From DASXMX01 sp036794395 (GTDB lineage Bacteria > Planctomycetota > Phycisphaerae > Tepidisphaerales > Tepidisphaeraceae): a stretch of 7,549 nucleotides of DNA. Location of the stretch: contig DAIRGS010000343.1 in assembly GCA_036794395.1 (NCBI GenBank), positions 1 through 7,549 of the forward strand, written 5' to 3'. Positions 5,812 to 7,549 of the stretch are shown in pieces. Position numbers and translations under genes: made by a program. The notes below the pieces were generated by a model. The model saw only the letters and a program-made list of their open reading frames with translations, was not told the origin of the DNA and did not search any database. The first letter of the stretch is position 1; each line of letters starts with the position of its first letter.

Positions 5812-7371
5812 TTACGAAGAAGCAGATCGGCCCATCTTTTCCGACCACATCCGCCTGAACGCCATTTCCACATCCCTGGCGAACGCAGCCGCGTTCATAA
5901 CCGGCGACGCGCGCATCCTCCCTCGCAGCCCCGATCGAAGAGAAATGATCCTTTCAAGATTCAGCGTCGTGGCGATCCGAACAAACTCTTCAGGGCTGTG
6001 GGCCGCCAGATCACTCAACCCCAGGTTGGAAAGAATGCTCAACCCTCCGCGCGAAACCGCCGTTTCCCCGGCCAGCGAAACCACCGGCACCCCCATCCAC
6101 AGCGCATCGCACGTCGTCGCCCCTCCAGCCCACGGATAGGTATCCAAGCCAACATCGATTTTGTTGTAGTTCGCGAAGTATTGATGGAGCGGAGCAAAAT
6201 CGACAAATTCAATCCGATTCGGATCGATGCCGTGCTGGGCGAATAAATCCCTTGTCCGGGCCCGGTGGCTCCCATGCTGGGCATGAATCAGCATCCGCGA
6301 ATCACGGACTCTCCCAAGCACCTCCGCCCAGACACTCATCATCTGCGGGTTGGTCTTGCTGAAGCTGTTGAGGCAACCAAACGTGAGATACCCGTTCGCC
6401 ACAGCCGGCGCCGCCGAAACATCGGGCGCTTCCGAGGGCTCCGGATAACACCAGTACGTGCGCGACAACCGTACCGATCGTTCAAAATACAACGACTCAT
6501 CAATCCCCACCGGATCCAGATATGGATCGGTGAGCCGGTAGTCGATCGCCGAAAGTCCCGTGGTGCTCGCATAAGCAAGATATGTCGTCTGGACCGGCGC
6601 CGGCCTTTCCGCAAACGCAAGCAGCCGGCTGCCCGGCCCGTGCATCGTGAGATCAACAAGAATGTCGATCCCATCGCTACGAATCACCCGCGCAAGTTCG
6701 CCATGCGAAAGATTCCCAGTCTCCCGCCAAGTGCCCACCGCCCTGCGCAGCCGCCCCGCGATCTCATCCGGCCGAGCCCGATCATTGTAGCAGTAACTCT
6801 CGAACTGACTTTGATCGTGGTTCTCCAGCAGCGGCAGCAGCATCCGCCCCAGCGGATGATTCCCCAGGTCCGCAGCCACATAACCAATTCGAAATGGATG
6901 GGTCCCCAATCGCTCCGCCGGAAAACCGCCTCCCAAATGCGCAATCCCCCGCGCAAATTGCTGTTCCCAATCCCGGTGTTCCTCAAACAGTTCCTTCCGC
7001 CCAAACGCCGGATGCGCATGCATCGCCATCAACATGCTGTCCGCCGTGCGCGGGTCGGGAGAAACCGCAAGCCCCCTGCGATAAGCCTCAATCGCGCCAT
7101 CCAATTGCCCGCAATCCCGAAGCGCATGCCCCAGATACGCATAAACCTCCCCCCGCCCCGGCAACAACTCAATGGCGCGCCCAAACGCCGCAATCGCCCC
7201 ATCCAGATCCCCCATCATCTTCATCGCAATCCCAAGATTGTTCCACGCATCCCCATGGCCCGGCCACGCAGCAACAATCCCCCGATACACACCCGCCGCC
7301 TCCGCATGCTGATTGGCCCGCTGATGCCCAATCGCAAGCTCGAACTGAGATTGAAGTAATGTTAAGTCCAT
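5812..7371 (-). CDS. TPR protein with glycosyltransferase 41 (OGT/SPINDLY-like) domain
   Basis: The protein has 519 residues from the preferred start. Three tetratricopeptide repeats span about 7-108 (for example DAWNNLGIAMKMMGDLDGAIAAF and EVYAYLGHALRDCGQLDGAIEAY, with canonical spacing), then a linker and a Glyco_transf_41 domain (about 159-508). Catalytic landmarks of the family are visible: FRIGYVAADLGNHP (H172, aligned with a histidine important in OGT), CLNSFSKTNP (K339, matching the nucleotide-phosphate-binding lysine), and GLDTYPWAGGATTCDALWMGVP with TT and D422 at the sugar-nucleotide site. Bacterial members usually have G-G/S-T-T here rather than the eukaryotic GHTT; this one has GGATT. 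It probably transfers a sugar from a nucleotide sugar to protein in the cytoplasm, but donor and target are unknown. ATG 7369-7371 is chosen because TPR1 begins directly after it, although its GAAGG is 12 bases away; in-frame TTG 7422 and ATG 7419 would add 16-17 residues with no family resemblance. Confidence 0.93.
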   Translation of the reverse strand: MDLTLLQSQFELAIGHQRANQHAEAAGVYRGIVAAWPGHGDAWNNLGIAMKMMGDLDGAIAAFGRAIELLPGRGEVYAYLGHALRDCGQLDGAIEAYRRGLAVSPDPRTADSMLMAMHAHPAFGRKELFEEHRDWEQQFARGIAHLGGGFPAERLGTHPFRIGYVAADLGNHPLGRMLLPLLENHDQSQFESYCYNDRARPDEIAGRLRRAVGTWRETGNLSHGELARVIRSDGIDILVDLTMHGPGSRLLAFAERPAPVQTTYLAYASTTGLSAIDYRLTDPYLDPVGIDESLYFERSVRLSRTYWCYPEPSEAPDVSAAPAVANGYLTFGCLNSFSKTNPQMMSVWAEVLGRVRDSRMLIHAQHGSHRARTRDLFAQHGIDPNRIEFVDFAPLHQYFANYNKIDVGLDTYPWAGGATTCDALWMGVPVVSLAGETAVSRGGLSILSNLGLSDLAAHSPEEFVRIATTLNLERIISLRSGLRGRMRASPVMNAAAFARDVEMAFRRMWSEKMGRSASS

Positions 7372-7448
7372 CCGGTCTACGCACCTTCGCACCTTATTCC
7401 CATCAACGACACATTCCATCAATCACGACCCCGACATCGGCATATCAC

Positions 7449-7461
7449 TATTTACTAAATA
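7449..7461. promoter_or_regulatory. AT-rich 13-bp perfect dyad upstream of the glycosyltransferase
   Basis: TATTTA–C–TAAATA is a perfect dyad in an AT-rich island (7441-7463) surrounded by GC-rich DNA, 78 bases upstream of the preferred start. TAAATA on the minus strand could serve as a −10, but no good −35 is found at the right distance. The symmetry would also suit a small operator. Both readings are tentative. Confidence 0.3.
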
Positions 7462-7490
7462 ACTGTGCACGATTCCGCGCCTTTTCGTGA

Positions 7491-7540
7491 CATGGGGCTT
7501 CCCCTTCGGGTCTGAGCCTCAGGGTCGAAGACAGCCCATG
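7491..7540. repeat. 50-bp imperfect palindrome
   Basis: Three nested matches share one centre at 7517: CATGGGGCT/AGCCCATG (7491-7499 and 7533-7540, with one bulged G), CTTCG/CGAAG (7504-7508 and 7526-7530), and CTGAG/CTCAG (7512-7516 and 7518-7522). The internal mismatched loops are short. The result is about 18 paired bases in a long stem. It could be a REP-like repeat, a terminator of a gene beyond the right edge, or a leader structure of the glycosyltransferase mRNA. No T-run follows on either strand inside the window. Confidence 0.6.
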
Positions 7541-7549
7541 ATTGAGGGA

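Noticed and set aside
6265..7359. 364-residue plus-strand open frame opposite the TPR/GT41 gene
   Set aside because: Highly basic, proline-rich translation with no recognisable domain; the minus-strand gene has unmistakable TPR and GT41 motifs.
7448..7549. Tail of a gene entering from the right on the minus strand
   Set aside because: Two of the three frames are open from the edge to about 7448-7457, and the region is a palindrome, so coding cannot be told from chance in such a short piece.

Overview
The window looks like a piece of a planctomycete (Planctomycetota) chromosome. The main evidence is the side-by-side pair of a PSCyt1–PSCyt2–PSD1 protein (cytochrome-c-like domain, DUF1549, DUF1553) and a Tat-exported DUF1501 protein. 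This gene pair is massively expanded in that phylum and rare elsewhere. A DUF4058 gene and a short TPR–glycosyltransferase-41 (SPINDLY/OGT-like) gene fit the same origin. No finer taxonomic placement can be made from the sequence alone.

All four convincing genes lie on the minus strand and read from right to left. From the right edge these are: a region rich in dyad symmetry (about 7372-7549); the TPR/GT41 glycosyltransferase (5812-7371); a 114-bp gap with a possible promoter; the ~1017-residue PSCyt1–PSCyt2–PSD1 protein (2644-5697); a 189-bp intergenic segment carrying two hairpins; the DUF1501 protein (1024-2454); a 42-bp gap with a small hairpin and a good Shine-Dalgarno; and the DUF4058 protein (247-981). 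At the left edge is a 155-bp inverted-repeat unit (51-205) whose 28-bp arms each hold a G-quadruplex motif.

PSCyt1–PSD1, DUF1501 and DUF4058 probably form one transcription unit. The first two are probably exported, one by Sec (haem attachment happens outside the cytoplasm) and one by Tat (folded, probably metal-loaded before export). They probably act together on an unknown, perhaps polysaccharide-related, substrate. The DUF4058 product has no export signal and its role is unknown. The glycosyltransferase is probably cytoplasmic and may be transcribed separately.

No new multi-gene system stands out, since the protein families are all recognisable. The least expected signals are non-coding: a perfect 28-bp inverted repeat with nested palindromes inside the operon, the G4-bearing inverted repeat after the last gene, and a 50-bp imperfect palindrome upstream of the first gene. 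These may be copies of dispersed repeat families.
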